Assembly: GCA_023634235.1 (NCBI GenBank) | Contig: JAMKCF010000008.1 | Coordinates: 8,016,176-8,080,175, forward strand | DNA: 64,000 nucleotides | Source: Pisaster brevispinus | Taxonomy: Eukaryota > Echinodermata > Asteroidea > Forcipulatida > Asteriidae | Direction of reading: 5' to 3' | In this document: positions 23,775 to 35,100 of the stretch, one piece after another | How the letters are laid out: each line of letters starts with the position of its first letter | How positions within the stretch are numbered: the first letter of the stretch is position 1 | Notes under the pieces: model-generated | Told to the model about the DNA's origin: nothing | The model's database searches: none | What the model saw: the letters and a program-made list of their open reading frames with translations, nothing else | Program-made: the position numbers and the translations under genes

Positions 23775-23930
23775 TCCCTTTGCGAAACCACGGCTTGGGT
23801 TCAGGCTTTTGCTTGGGATCCCTCTGCTTGATTGAAGCCCCATAAGGAAAGCACATGTTTTCTAAATAACTAGTGGAGTCTAAGCCCAAGCCCGAGCTCA
23901 AGTCGTGGTTTCGAAAACGGCCTTTAAGTG
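23775..23930. mobile_element. Palindromic MITE-like element with CGAAACCACG ends
   Basis: The left end reads GCGAAACCACGGCTTGGGTT and the right end, in reverse complement, reads CGAAACCACGACTTGAGCTC, so the ends form an imperfect inverted repeat about 150 bp apart. GGCTT-rich words with a similar arrangement occur at about 47105-47225, possibly a diverged relative. No coding capacity. Confidence 0.55.
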
Positions 23931-24265
23931 TGGCTTTGCATGCCAGCATCACAAGACACACCTAGCCTAAAGACCAGGATAATTGACACCACAGTCCCAC
24001 TGATAGGGCACCAGGGCAAAGATCAGAACTCTGGGGCATTTGTCTCTGTTTTTTCTTCTTTTCATGAAGGTTCAAAGCCAACAAAATAAGGGGCCATGAG
24101 GCGGTCGTCTTTTGTCACCTTCATGATACCCCAAATCCAAGTGCCATTTCAAAAACATTTGTTTTACCTCACAAAAACATTTAAAAGCCAAAATGTATTT
24201 ACAAATGATAATACAGTAACAGTCTTGAGCTTAAAGAAATTTGACTGCAAGTGTACAAATGTATA

Positions 24266-24457
24266 GGGCCCAATTTCATGGCTGAATCCGCGCTAGCTGT
24301 GTAAGTGAAGAATGCCTAGTAACGTGGAGTACGCACGCCCCCACAAGCAAAAACCCTGTGCTAACCCGTGAAATACGCTTGATGTAAGCAAAGAATTCCC
24401 TGCTTCCGTAAGCGCCGATTATATGTTTACGGTAAGCAGAGCCACAAAATTGGGCCC
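24266..24457. mobile_element. MITE-like element, family M ends (copy 2, divergent inside)
   Basis: It begins GGGCCCAATTTCATGGCTGA and ends ACAAAATTGGGCCC, an inverted pair 192 bp apart. The inside (GTGTAAGTGAAGAATGCC, then GTAAGCAGAGCC) differs clearly from the standard GCTTAAGCAG/GGCTGGTAACC interior, so this is a subfamily or a related element. Confidence 0.7.
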
Positions 24458-25396
24458 AGCTCAGTTATAATACTACAAGATTAAATTCTAAACATGCTTA
24501 CGTCTAGCAACTACTGCACATTTTATGAACAATCCCATGGCACAAGTTGTTAACATTAACAAGTTTTTATTGTGGATGACTGCACTATTAATTGATTGCA
24601 TAACAAGGATTACATTTCCCTCACGGATGGTACAGGTGAGCTTACAAGACAATAAATTACATAGCCAAGAGTTTTGTTGGTTTTTTTTTTTCCAGTTCAA
24701 ATACTTAACACCATGTACCTTATAATATACCATATATTTGTTAACATTAACAATTACATTGAAGTACATACAAGTAAATGTATAACACATGCACAACCGA
24801 GTTAATAGCACTTTCCTTTTGACTTTACGAACATAACTGCAATTTTCTTTGAAGGACAAAAATTAACAAAAAAGGTAAAACAAGGCTATAGGACTTTTTT
24901 TTTTTCTTGTTTTTTTTTGTCAGAACACTTTGTAGTCTGCAATTGTAACAAAGAAAGTTGCATTGATTAGGCAAGACAGATAAACCTCTTATAATAAAAT
25001 ATCTGTGCTACATTATTTTTCATCTAGATTATATTGTAATATACAATTATCGACACCTAACTCTACAACTTACCCACAGTTCCTTTACTTTCACTACAAC
25101 CCATGCTTTATTTTTACTTGCAATATTATTTCTTTTTAGATATTTGTTTTCCCTTTCTCTTAATTCATTATTCTAAAGACCACACACATTTGTGCAAGAA
25201 TTTGTCTTTACAGCACCAAAAGGGATTTCACATAGCAGAACATGCTTAATAGTAAATTTATATTATTGCTCAAAAACTTGTTAAAACATTTATACAGGCT
25301 GAAACAGAAACAAGCCACATAGTTTTTTTTAAGAATAGAGGGCCACAATGGAACACTGACTTAGGGAGCTGCTTGAACCAATGGGAATAACAACCA

Positions 25397-25573
25397 GGGC
25401 CCAGTTTCATAAAGCTGTTAAGCAGAAAACACTGCTTAGTAAATTTCTATGCTAAGCAAAAAAATCAAGTGGGCACCAGTCAAAAATTTATGACATTTTG
25501 GCAGGTAACCAGTTTCTGCTAAGCAATTTTTTTCTGTGCTTTTTGTGCTGACAAGCTTTATGAAATTGGGCCC
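25397..25573. mobile_element. MITE-like palindromic element, family M (copy 3)
   Basis: The ends are GGGCCCAGTTTCATAAAGCT and AGCTTTATGAAATTGGGCCC, in inverted orientation. The interior carries TGCTTAG, GGCACCAGTCA, TTTTGGCAGGTAACCAGTTT and CTGCTAAGCAA. The length is 177 bp. Confidence 0.85.
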
Positions 25574-25784
25574 AGAGCTAATGTACCGACTGACAAACAA
25601 ACCTGTATTGAAATAACTATACTGATAGATAGGCCCTACTAATCTTGATTGAGATTGGGGACTTTCATTTTGTTGATGTAGTCGCCGATATTTTGCAACA
25701 CAAGTTACTGGGGAAGAGATATCTGTATCACACAAACATCTGGCTCAAAACGAACTGATCCAAATTCGTAGACTTGCCCAGTCC

Positions 25785-25945
25785 CTCTGAGCCAGTCTGT
25801 GTTGCGCCCTCTACTGGTGACTGGTGTCACCCATTATTTTGTCATGTATTTACTGCTTTGATGACACTGACAAATTTAACATTGCACTCCAATATGGATA
25901 ATTATTGGATGCTTCACAGCGTCGTTCCCAAAATATTCAGTCCCC
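25785..25945 (-). repeat. Interspersed repeat, family R (copy 2)
   Basis: The minus strand carries ATATTTTGGGAACGACGCTG, then AGCATCCAATAATTATCCAT, then CATGACAAAATAATGGGTGA. This matches the order of words at 19062-19220. Confidence 0.6.
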
Positions 25946-26511
25946 GCCCAAGTTTCTGTGAATATTTTGAAAAGAAATGATTATATTCTGCAACAATGCA
26001 CTCTTGTGCATCCAATGTTTGTATGTGATCAAAAATACAAGTTACTTCAATGCTCAATGTGGTAGCTTTTACAATCAAACTAATTAATGCTTAATTTACA
26101 TAATGCTTAATTTACATGCAAAATCAAAAATCAATTGTTTGTTTCGATGGAATCAAGGAAACAAAGGTATATACAATTGTGAATATTCATTTAATAAGAG
26201 AATAACCATCTGCTTCTCACCTCAACTTTGTTAAAATAAGAGCAGTTTACCTTCGTGCTAGGAAGTTCAAAAATAGTCATAATTCCTCCATTAAGTTGAA
26301 GAGTATTTGCACTTTCAAAAAAATCTCTACACAAATTCCTTAAACTTTTTTTAACCACACAATCAAGTTCAACATATCTAATTGCATCTTTAAAAGTTGA
26401 ACTAAAAACATTTCATACAACTTGAAAACGGATGAAGACTAACCAAGAAAAAGGTACAAAAATCCCTTACAACCTTGTCACCATTTTTTTGTCAATCACA
26501 GTTGTCCAAAG

Positions 26512-26532
26512 ACAGAGAGAGAGAGAGAGAGA
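26512..26532. repeat. (GA)n microsatellite
   Basis: About ten GA dinucleotides in a row. Confidence 0.9.
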
Positions 26533-27058
26533 AACCTGCACACAGTGCACTAACCCTGAAGGCCCAGACTGGCAACCAAAACAAAGCAGTTTCACCAAAT
26601 GTGACCTTGATGGGGGTCCAATCTGTTTTACTTCTGATTATTTCAGTGAAAACAACTAAACAGTTTCCACACACCTCCGACAGATTGGGCCACCATTTAA
26701 AATTTATAACTCTTAAGCTTTTGGGAATGATAAGATACATCATCAGGCGGAATAACTCCGCAGAAAAATTTACATCTTCACTTTTTTTCCTTTAAAGTAA
26801 GTCATTGCTTAGGGGGAAAAAAAAGAAAAAGATAAAAAAAGTACTTTTTCTCGATCAGTATTTTCTTTTGATATTCTTGTGCTTTTACTCAAATGACTAA
26901 ATTTTCATATGGGTTGGTCCCAAATATGTTGCCATAAGGACAGACACACAGTGGGAGTTAACACTTGAAAAAGAGAATTCAAAACAATGCTTAAAGAAAC
27001 TTATCAATGTCTTTACATCAGGGAGTTTTTTGTGACCGTTTTTTTTCTTTCTACGTCT

Positions 27059-27084
27059 GTATACAAAAGTATACTTTTGTATAC
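27059..27084. repeat. Perfect 26-bp palindrome
   Basis: The sequence equals its own reverse complement over 26 bp; the half-site is GTATACAAAAGTA. Both strands therefore show the same VYKSILLYT-like short frame, which is a consequence of the symmetry. Confidence 0.95.
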
Positions 27085-28941
27085 ACATATTTTTGAATCC
27101 CTGAAACAGTTCAATAAAATAGCTTTTGGCGTATGTACCGAGAGGAAATATGTTGTTTTTTTAAGTGGAATATTTAAATATAATGGAACAAAATAAGTAC
27201 AAACGGACAGACTGAATGTCCTAAATGCAATGAAAATATGTGTTGTGACTCGCATTACACCCTAATACTGACAGTCTTCAAAGCAGTAAGAAAATGAAAC
27301 GGTAAAAAGTAAATAGGCTTTCTTGAACAACAGCTTTAAAAAAAGGGGGAAAGGGCTAAAATTACTTAACATTCATTGTCATGGTAAATTACCATGATTT
27401 CTGAAAAAGAGAATTACCCATCGAGGTCATCAAATGACCTGTGGGTTGTGTGACCTCTGAGAAACAAAAACCAAATTTTGTCAGAAAAAAAGTGTACACC
27501 TGGCTAATAATATTTATTTACTACAAATCCAACAGCACAATTAGCCCAAACAATAGGATGAATAAGCAATGAGAAGAAGTGTTCAGTTTTAGATGTGGGA
27601 GGAAAAACCCAATTGGGGAAAAGCCCACACAATCAGATAGAAACTGAAAACCGAATCCACATGCAACAAGGCTCCGGTCTGAGGTGGGATCCGAACTGGG
27701 TCCCACAGGGGCGACGGGCAGGGAAAGAAACCATGAAGCCAACCTAATCCCCTCATACCTGATCTCATCCTACATTTTGTGCAGATGCTTTTTTTTTATT
27801 ACATGTAACTCAGCTTGATTTTGTGGAGAATAAAAGAGAATAATTTTATACAAAAACCATAAAAACTTGCCGACCAGAATTTGCCAAGAATTGAAACAAG
27901 GTCATGTCAACAGTGTGACATCGTTTACACCATGACATGTGGTTCCTGAATGGGACACTTATCCTATTGGTTCAAGTCCCTCAAGTCCCTCAAGGTTCCA
28001 CCATAACTACCGCGTGGTCAGTCCACTTCAGCTCCTTCATGGTGTGAGGACTATACTGCCACCACCAACACGTCACACCCTTGCGGTTGCAAAACAGTGT
28101 TTACCCCCTGCCAGTTCAAAACATGGCCGAGCTACTTTCCTTGGCCTCATTTTGTTTCATCAATTGTTCTGCCAACTTCATCGACTCCCTGGCAAAGATT
28201 TGGCAAACTGAACATCCTAAATGTTTGCACTATTCACAGGTGATTTAAAAGTGAGGCTGCCAAACAAAAAAAGCCCCACTATAACTGCCCCTGCACACGG
28301 ACAAAATTTGACCGGTTACCAAGATGGCTCTGCTGGGAAGTCATTGCGCGTATGCAACGGTTTCATTGGTAGACCGTTCACAACTTCGAATAAGCCACGT
28401 GGGAGTTACATTTGAATAATATCTGGTACAATGACTTGCTTAGTCACAAGGTACCGCCCAAATTTGAATTTCTCTATCGAGACAGTTACTACATGTCAAA
28501 TGAGCAACCTCCAGATCCGCAAACCTTGGTACCATTGTGCCGTACACATTCATTCAGAATTGTGCATGGGTGTTTGCTTCTCTTGCTTAACTACACAAAA
28601 GCTTGCCCCGAACAATGTGACATCAAAACTGTCTCTATAGTCTGAGGAATTCAAATGTAAGCAGCAAGTTGCGACTGTAGCAAGTCACTGTACCAGACCT
28701 TATTCAAAATCTAACTCGCAAATGGCTTATTGCATCCCACGCCCGAATAGTATTGCACATTTTGTATAACGCTTGTATTCAAGGGAGAGTGTACAAGATA
28801 GAACTCTTTGCTCTTCACGCACCTTAACTCAAAATCTGGTTAAACTAAACATACTGTATAAGTGGCAGTGTGAGCTTTCAGTTTACGTGCTTTGGCGTAA
28901 ACTTTGGTTCACTCACACATTTTGTTTTCACCACTTTTGCT

Positions 28942-29023
28942 TTTATTCATTGGTCGGGGGGGAAACACTGGGTGCTTGCACCTCGACAACGGGTGGAAAA
29001 AAGGACAGACGGGTTGATTTATT
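28942..29023 (-). terminator. Candidate poly(A) signals of the LAT-like gene
   Basis: AATAAA occurs on the minus strand at 29018-29023 and again at 28942-28947, roughly 45 and 120 nt after the stop codon at 29066. Vertebrate SLC7 genes usually have longer 3' untranslated regions, so the real end may lie further downstream. Confidence 0.3.
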
Positions 29024-29065
29024 AATCCGTGGAGATGGAGGTTGATAAACTCAGGTATCAATGTC

Positions 29066-29130
29066 CTACTCCTGTTTTGATTCTTCTGCGACGCACACCA
29101 GCATTTTCTGCATCCATTCTGTAAATCCAC
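29066..29130 (-). CDS. SLC7A5/SLC7A8-like: LAT-like gene, terminal coding exon 10
   Basis: This exon follows the acceptor TACTTCACAG and supplies the last two bases of Arg483, then [20 protein letters not shown] and TAG. It is only 20 codons and lies in a different frame from the longer, meaningless open frame over the same bases. QKMLVCV corresponds to the QKxxxVV segment after TM12 in LAT1/LAT2. The C-terminal tail is much shorter than in human LAT2. Confidence 0.88.
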
Positions 29131-32100
29131 CTGTGAAGTAAACACAAAATAACAACAGAAAGAAAATTAAACCACCTGATTCTATACTCAATCATCAAAC
29201 CAAAATATGTAACATTATTTGAATGGAGCTAACTATACATGAGCTTGTTAGATATTCCCACATTTTCATCAAGAAAGAAGTATTGTTGTTGAGGGAAAGT
29301 TACATGTACCCTCATCTTATCCAAATCTTTGGATTGAATTTGCGAATTTCTAATTGAACTCAGTGTTTCACGGTCAATACAATATGCTTAATATAAGACA
29401 TGCTATTGACCTTTATTAACCCGATGTCATCAGCACAATTATTCTTGGTTGCGCCATTTTGGCCATCAGTTTTCCCTTGTATTACTGCATTAACTCTTTC
29501 AGTGCCAAGGTCGTACAAGTACGATCTATTTGATGTGTTCCGAAAAGCACCATTAGGGCACATGTACAAACTTTTTCATGTACTCAAAAAGAGTCATCAA
29601 TCGTACATGTACGACCCATAGTATATCACGAGAGGGCATTATCACTCAAGAAATACTATTGACTTTAGCATGTACCAAGGCAACACAAATTAGCAAGATA
29701 CATTGTGTTTGGTGAGAAAGGCTTTATTAATTTTTGTTTTATACAGAATACAAATTTTAAAAAAGGCTTACGGATGGCATTGGTCAACCACTCTGGTTTA
29801 CTCGTCCAGTAGACTCCGAATAAGTAGACCGGAAAACCTGTACAGATGATGGCTGTACCAATGAGAGTGTCGACGGGCGCCGCCTGGAAGCCCATGATGA
29901 CCAAGAACAAACACATGAAGAAGAAAATAATTGGGAGGATGATTGGCACCTGGAGGAAAAGAATCAAGAAGAATATTCATGTCAGATTTGAGACTGTAAA
30001 TGGTGGTGGATAGATATGGGTTTCAGTTTGCAGTTCACACAAATCTCACAACCACCTGACAAGCTCATTCATTTGCCAAAATTCACTCCAACCAAAAGTC
30101 TATGCACGCCCAAATCTCCAATGAGCATTGTAAAGATTGCCACGTGACTTCTGGCAAACTCTTTATGGAGACCCTGCCACTTAATCACCCTCTATTCTTT
30201 ACCTATCCTCGTTTGTGTTATTAACAAGGTTCAAGGTTCAAGGTTCAAGGTTCAAGGTTCATTTATTTCCACAGTATCAAAAACCAAAATCCATCAAAAG
30301 TAATCATTACAAAATGCAATGTAAACGTAGGTTTAAAGAACTAGATGTAAAAATAATGTGATACAGAGGAGGGATCCATTTAAGAAGCAAAGCTTGTAAG
30401 GCAATAGTCCCTTATGACATGCATACACATTGAGATTAAACAATAATGTCAAGTGAACCATGGTAGTCCGTGGTCGAGTCTGACCACCAATGAACAAAAT
30501 ATAATTACAATTAGTTACACAGTTATTAGACGGAAAAATAAACTTCCTGAGGAATTGAATTGAAAGTGGCAAACCAGAAACACCATGAAAAATCTGTTCT
30601 CTTTCCATCTAGAGACTAAGGCCCAATTTCATAAAACTGTTAAACGCGGGAAAACGGTGCTTAGCTTATATTTCTGTTTAGCAAAAATTACCAGAGAGCC
30701 AGTCATAAACAATACAGGGCTCAAATTTGGAGCGAAAATCCACTATTGAGCTTAAGGCTTGTAGCTCAAAATGTTTACTGAACCAGATTTGTAACAAGAC
30801 CAAAATCAAAATGAGAGGGGAAAAAAAAAATCCACACAGTTTCACAGAAGAGAAGATTGTTCTCATTTGCCTTACTTCAAACTCAACAGAATTGAAAGAT
30901 ATATTTATCAGACTCAAAGTCAACTTTTGAACATATTTACACAGTAAAGTATTATTCAAAAACACAAGAAGGCTGGACTTTTCAGGTCGTATTTTTACTT
31001 GCCCGATGCTAAAATCACTGGCCTCAGGCTGTGGTCCAGTTTAAATTTCAATATAAACAAAAAGCTATTTTGGCTGGTAACCTGTTTTTGCTTAGAAACA
31101 TTTTTGTTTTGTTTTAGCAGACATAAAATTGGGCCCAAGATGTTGCATCTACGTTAAAACAATATGAAGACCGTGTTTGCCTACCTTGACGGGCCTGGCC
31201 ATTTCAGGTCTTTTCCAGCGCATGAAGAGCTGGCCAGCGATGGACGTACCGGTTGCCAACCAGGTTACAAAGCTGAAATAATTGATGAGCTGACCAATGT
31301 TACCAGCAGGCATGTACAGCAGAGTGAGGCAACACTGTTTAGAGGCAGAATGGAAGAACCAAAGCAAATGAATGGGTTGTAGTAACAGTGTTGGTTCTAC
31401 CCTACACCGTTAACCAAATAAGGCAAACAGCCGGAATTGTTTGTTAATTTATGATAGGACAAGGCCATTTTGACTATAGGGCACATTCATTGAAAGTCTA
31501 AATAGGACTATTTTCAATGTGGCATCTATTAATAATAATAATACAAATAATAATAGTACTGAGTTCTTATATTGCACAAGGTATGTGGAGCTATGTATGA
31601 GACCTATTCATTTTTAGCACCATGTAATGGTTTACAAGGTGCTGTGGCGCAATATGCAGCCAATCAGACCAGGAACACCGGGGCAAACCCCTTCTCTTTA
31701 CAATAAGTGCACTGGGTTCTTTTACGTGCAGTACACAACACATAGGACCTATGGCTCTACGTCTAAGTGTCTTGCTTAAGGACACAAATGTCACGACCAG
31801 GACTCGAACCCACACTCTGATGATCAGAAACACCAGAGCTCGAGTCCAGTGTTCTTATCCGCTCGGCCACGACACGCCACAAGACCAGGGGGGCAACAGA
31901 GGCCATGTCCACTGTGGCCTCCCTTTTAATACTAGGCCTGTAATGTCTCTTTACAATGGAATGTCCAGGTGAACATTCACGTCAGCCAGTCAACTGACCG
32001 CAAACAAAAGGGCGCTCCAAAGTTGTTCTCGGCATTTAAGTGTCAACCAAAAGCCAGTTTGGAAAAAGTTTGACAAGAGAGACCTACAGCGATAGCCCTG

Positions 32101-35100
32101 GGGCAGATATTGCGAGAGTTGCGACAACTTGCGATTAGAAGCCATTTTATGTCCCCAAAAAACACATGGGCGAACACAGGGTGCCAGAGTAGTCTGCTCA
32201 TAGGATTGTTCTGCATTTGGACCACAAAAAAAAATGGGGTCCAGCAATTACATGACCGAAGAAAATTGCTCCCTCTATGTCATAACCCTCTCAATACACA
32301 GCTCTGCCCTGGGTGATACCCACAGCGATAGCCTGAAGTGGGCTTGAGTTAACTCAAGGCCTCCTACAAGATATACACTCACCGTGAAGATCAGAGATGG
32401 TGTAGGAGTCTTTCTCTTCACACTGATCATGGCTAGAGCTTCTGGTAGATGACCATAGCGAGCCCCAACGAAGTAGATCCTGAAAAAGACAACAGGGATA
32501 TGATTGTTAAAAACTGAAATGAAAATTGATTCACACCGTCCCCTAGGGTGTTCTGAGCGTTCATTGCATTCAGTGAGTAATTACAGACACCTTTACATGT
32601 TCACCACAAATAGAAAGGGAGAGGTTTGGATACAACGTAGTTGTCTTTCATAGTTTGGCGGTAAAGTTAACGTCTTTATAACCTCTGATGTTTCTGGTCA
32701 GCAGAGTGTGGGTTGACACTTAACCCATATTGCTTCGTCCTTTGGATGGGATGTAAAGCTGTTGGTCCCGTGCCTTGGGTAATGCACGTAAAAGAACCCA
32801 GTTACACTTATCACTAAGAGAAGGGGTTTGCCCCGATGTTGCTGGCAGTGGCTGCTGAATGTGCAGCAGCAACTTGTAAACCGAAAAACCTGTCTAGAAA
32901 TAAATAATGATAAGCGCTTAGAGATGCTTGTAGATAAAGCACTAGATAAAAACTAGCTATTATTACTATTATTATTATTGTTCCCTGTGTGTTACTTTGC
33001 ATAGGGCATTACAGGCGAGGAGACAGTAAGATGCGCACCGTAGGCAGACAGTAGTGTCATGTGACGTCAGTGCAAGGAGTCTACGGGCAACATTATGGAC
33101 TCGAACCCCCAAGTAAATTTTTACACAAACACCATAACTTACCTTGAACCTGTGAGCAGAAGACCATTGACACCACCAAAGGTAGAAAGGGCCACAGATA
33201 CCGGCATAATCCATGCCATCGGGCCCAACAGCTTCATGCCAAATGTCTGCATAGGGTGAGAGGAACAAGATGTGAAATTTAAGTACCGAAACGAAAGCCC
33301 AACAATTAAAATGTACTTCAGTTTTACAGTGGTTCATGGGTGTCGTCTTCTATTTCTTGCACGGAGGATCCATAACTATATCTGTTCTATCAGCCCTTTT
33401 CACACTCTTATTCTCATAAAATACAGCCCTGGGGAGGCTCCAGGAGTTGTTTTACCCCACGGTTAACTCTGCGCACTTTCACACTGTCCCTGCCTAGATC
33501 CATATTCCAATGGGTTCCAGTGGCACGTTTCAAGAATACCCCGGGGTTTTACCGCTTACCCCTACTCCAGAGCAGGGGTGGCTATTCCCTGGGATATGCC
33601 TTTTTACTGGGGTATGTCAGGGGGTAAAGCAATCCAAGTGTGAAAGGGCCAGCCGTTATTCCCCGGGGAATAGAGTAGTGTGAAAAGGGTAACTACTTGG
33701 ATGTATGTAGACTTAACAGCAGGGCATGAACTATCAAGACAATCTCCACTAAACCAAAGGTCTTGTAGCTCAGATTTTTTACCAGACTGACACAATTTGT
33801 ACAAGACCATACAGGTTTCTTTCCTTTTTTGTTTTATTATGTGACAAGCACAGACTTTAACATGATTACTTTAAGGAGGAGGGTCTGACTTGCAAAGTTT
33901 AATAGTCAAAGAATCTGTGAAAAGTGTGTTCTGAACAAAATCCTAGCTTGCTGGGCTGGTTCATTTGTAGGGTTACTAGTCCAGTAGGTAGTCTAAGTAC
34001 TGAACAATCTTCTTGGTTGATTACTTTAAGAATATCTCATTTGTTACCAACAAAGGCAATGGTACATCTTAGAGGAACTTGTGGGAGATGTGAGAGGGTT
34101 AATGTACAATGTACAGCGTATTGCTCTCACCTTATCATAACCTTAAGGATGTTCCGTCCCAACTTGATGATCGTCATAACTATAGTTGGGACTGGTCCCA
34201 ACTTGAGTGTTTAAGTTGGGACGCCCCAACTATAGTTGGGATCGCAGTGCACACAAAGCACCCCCATGAATAAACTAAAAACATAATAGTAGTAAGTATC
34301 ATAGTATGAAGTTTTTAAGACCACTTTCCCTTGAGAATATTTAAGATTAATTAGAATTTGGTTTTTCGGAGAAAAGGGAAACTAAAATGCGTAGGCCTAC
34401 TGAGACACCATAGAAAAGAAAGCGTCACCCCCGGCAGCACTCAGCATATGAGGCTGCTGGTAGCCTGTGAGCTGTCCGCTGTCAGAACCCTCTAAAACAC
34501 TATTTACACTGAATTAGCGGTCCATTGTGAGCAATATACTATCATTCCAAACCAGTTTGGACATGAGTTTGTACAGAGCCGAGACCCGGGTTTGAAATAA
34601 AGAATCTTGTTAATTATTCGCCGATAGTCACGACCCATGATCGATCACGGTGTCCTGTTGAAGTCTATGGGCGATCCTAACTATAGTTGGGACGTCCCAA
34701 CTTTAACACTCAAGTTGGGACGGAACAATTGTCAAGTTGGGACGGAACAAGGACATTGGGAAATGTCTTGGTTACTCACATTACAATATTCACCGATATC
34801 AAAATCATGGTTTCTAAATGAGTTTTGTGACTCCGCTTGTTAAAATTTGCTATTCTTTTAATACAAGGTATGCAACTGCAGTTTGTAAAAAAAAAAAAAA
34901 AAAAAAAAAAGGGGACAGACACAGAGCAACTTTGTACACTTTTTTTCAACTTTCATTTTAATGGCAAAGCTGAGAAAGCCCAAATCGAGGAAGCCAGCTG
35001 ATCAGCTGAAAAGTTGCATACCTGCTAATGTCAGCTTTCAATGTATCAATTCACAATTAGTTTCTGATGTATGTGGTATGGGTGACTTCTGGGGGTATGC

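Larger units (their letters stand above)
21560..28900. other. Intergenic between the two genes, no coding exon seen
   Basis: This is AT-rich sequence between the Kelch-like promoter and the 3' end of the transporter gene. It has G- and T-runs near 22268-22302 and long low-complexity T/A stretches at 24890-24920. MITE-like elements lie at 24266 and 25397, a palindromic element at 23775-23930 and a perfect palindrome at 27059. Overlapping open frames on opposite strands (for example around 24500-24860 and 27000-27250) show no product. Confidence 0.55.

Noticed and set aside
29665..29771. Continuation of the exon 9 frame as a longer C-terminus
   Set aside because: It passes a GTAAGC donor, the residues after it have no LAT similarity, and an in-phase terminal exon exists downstream.
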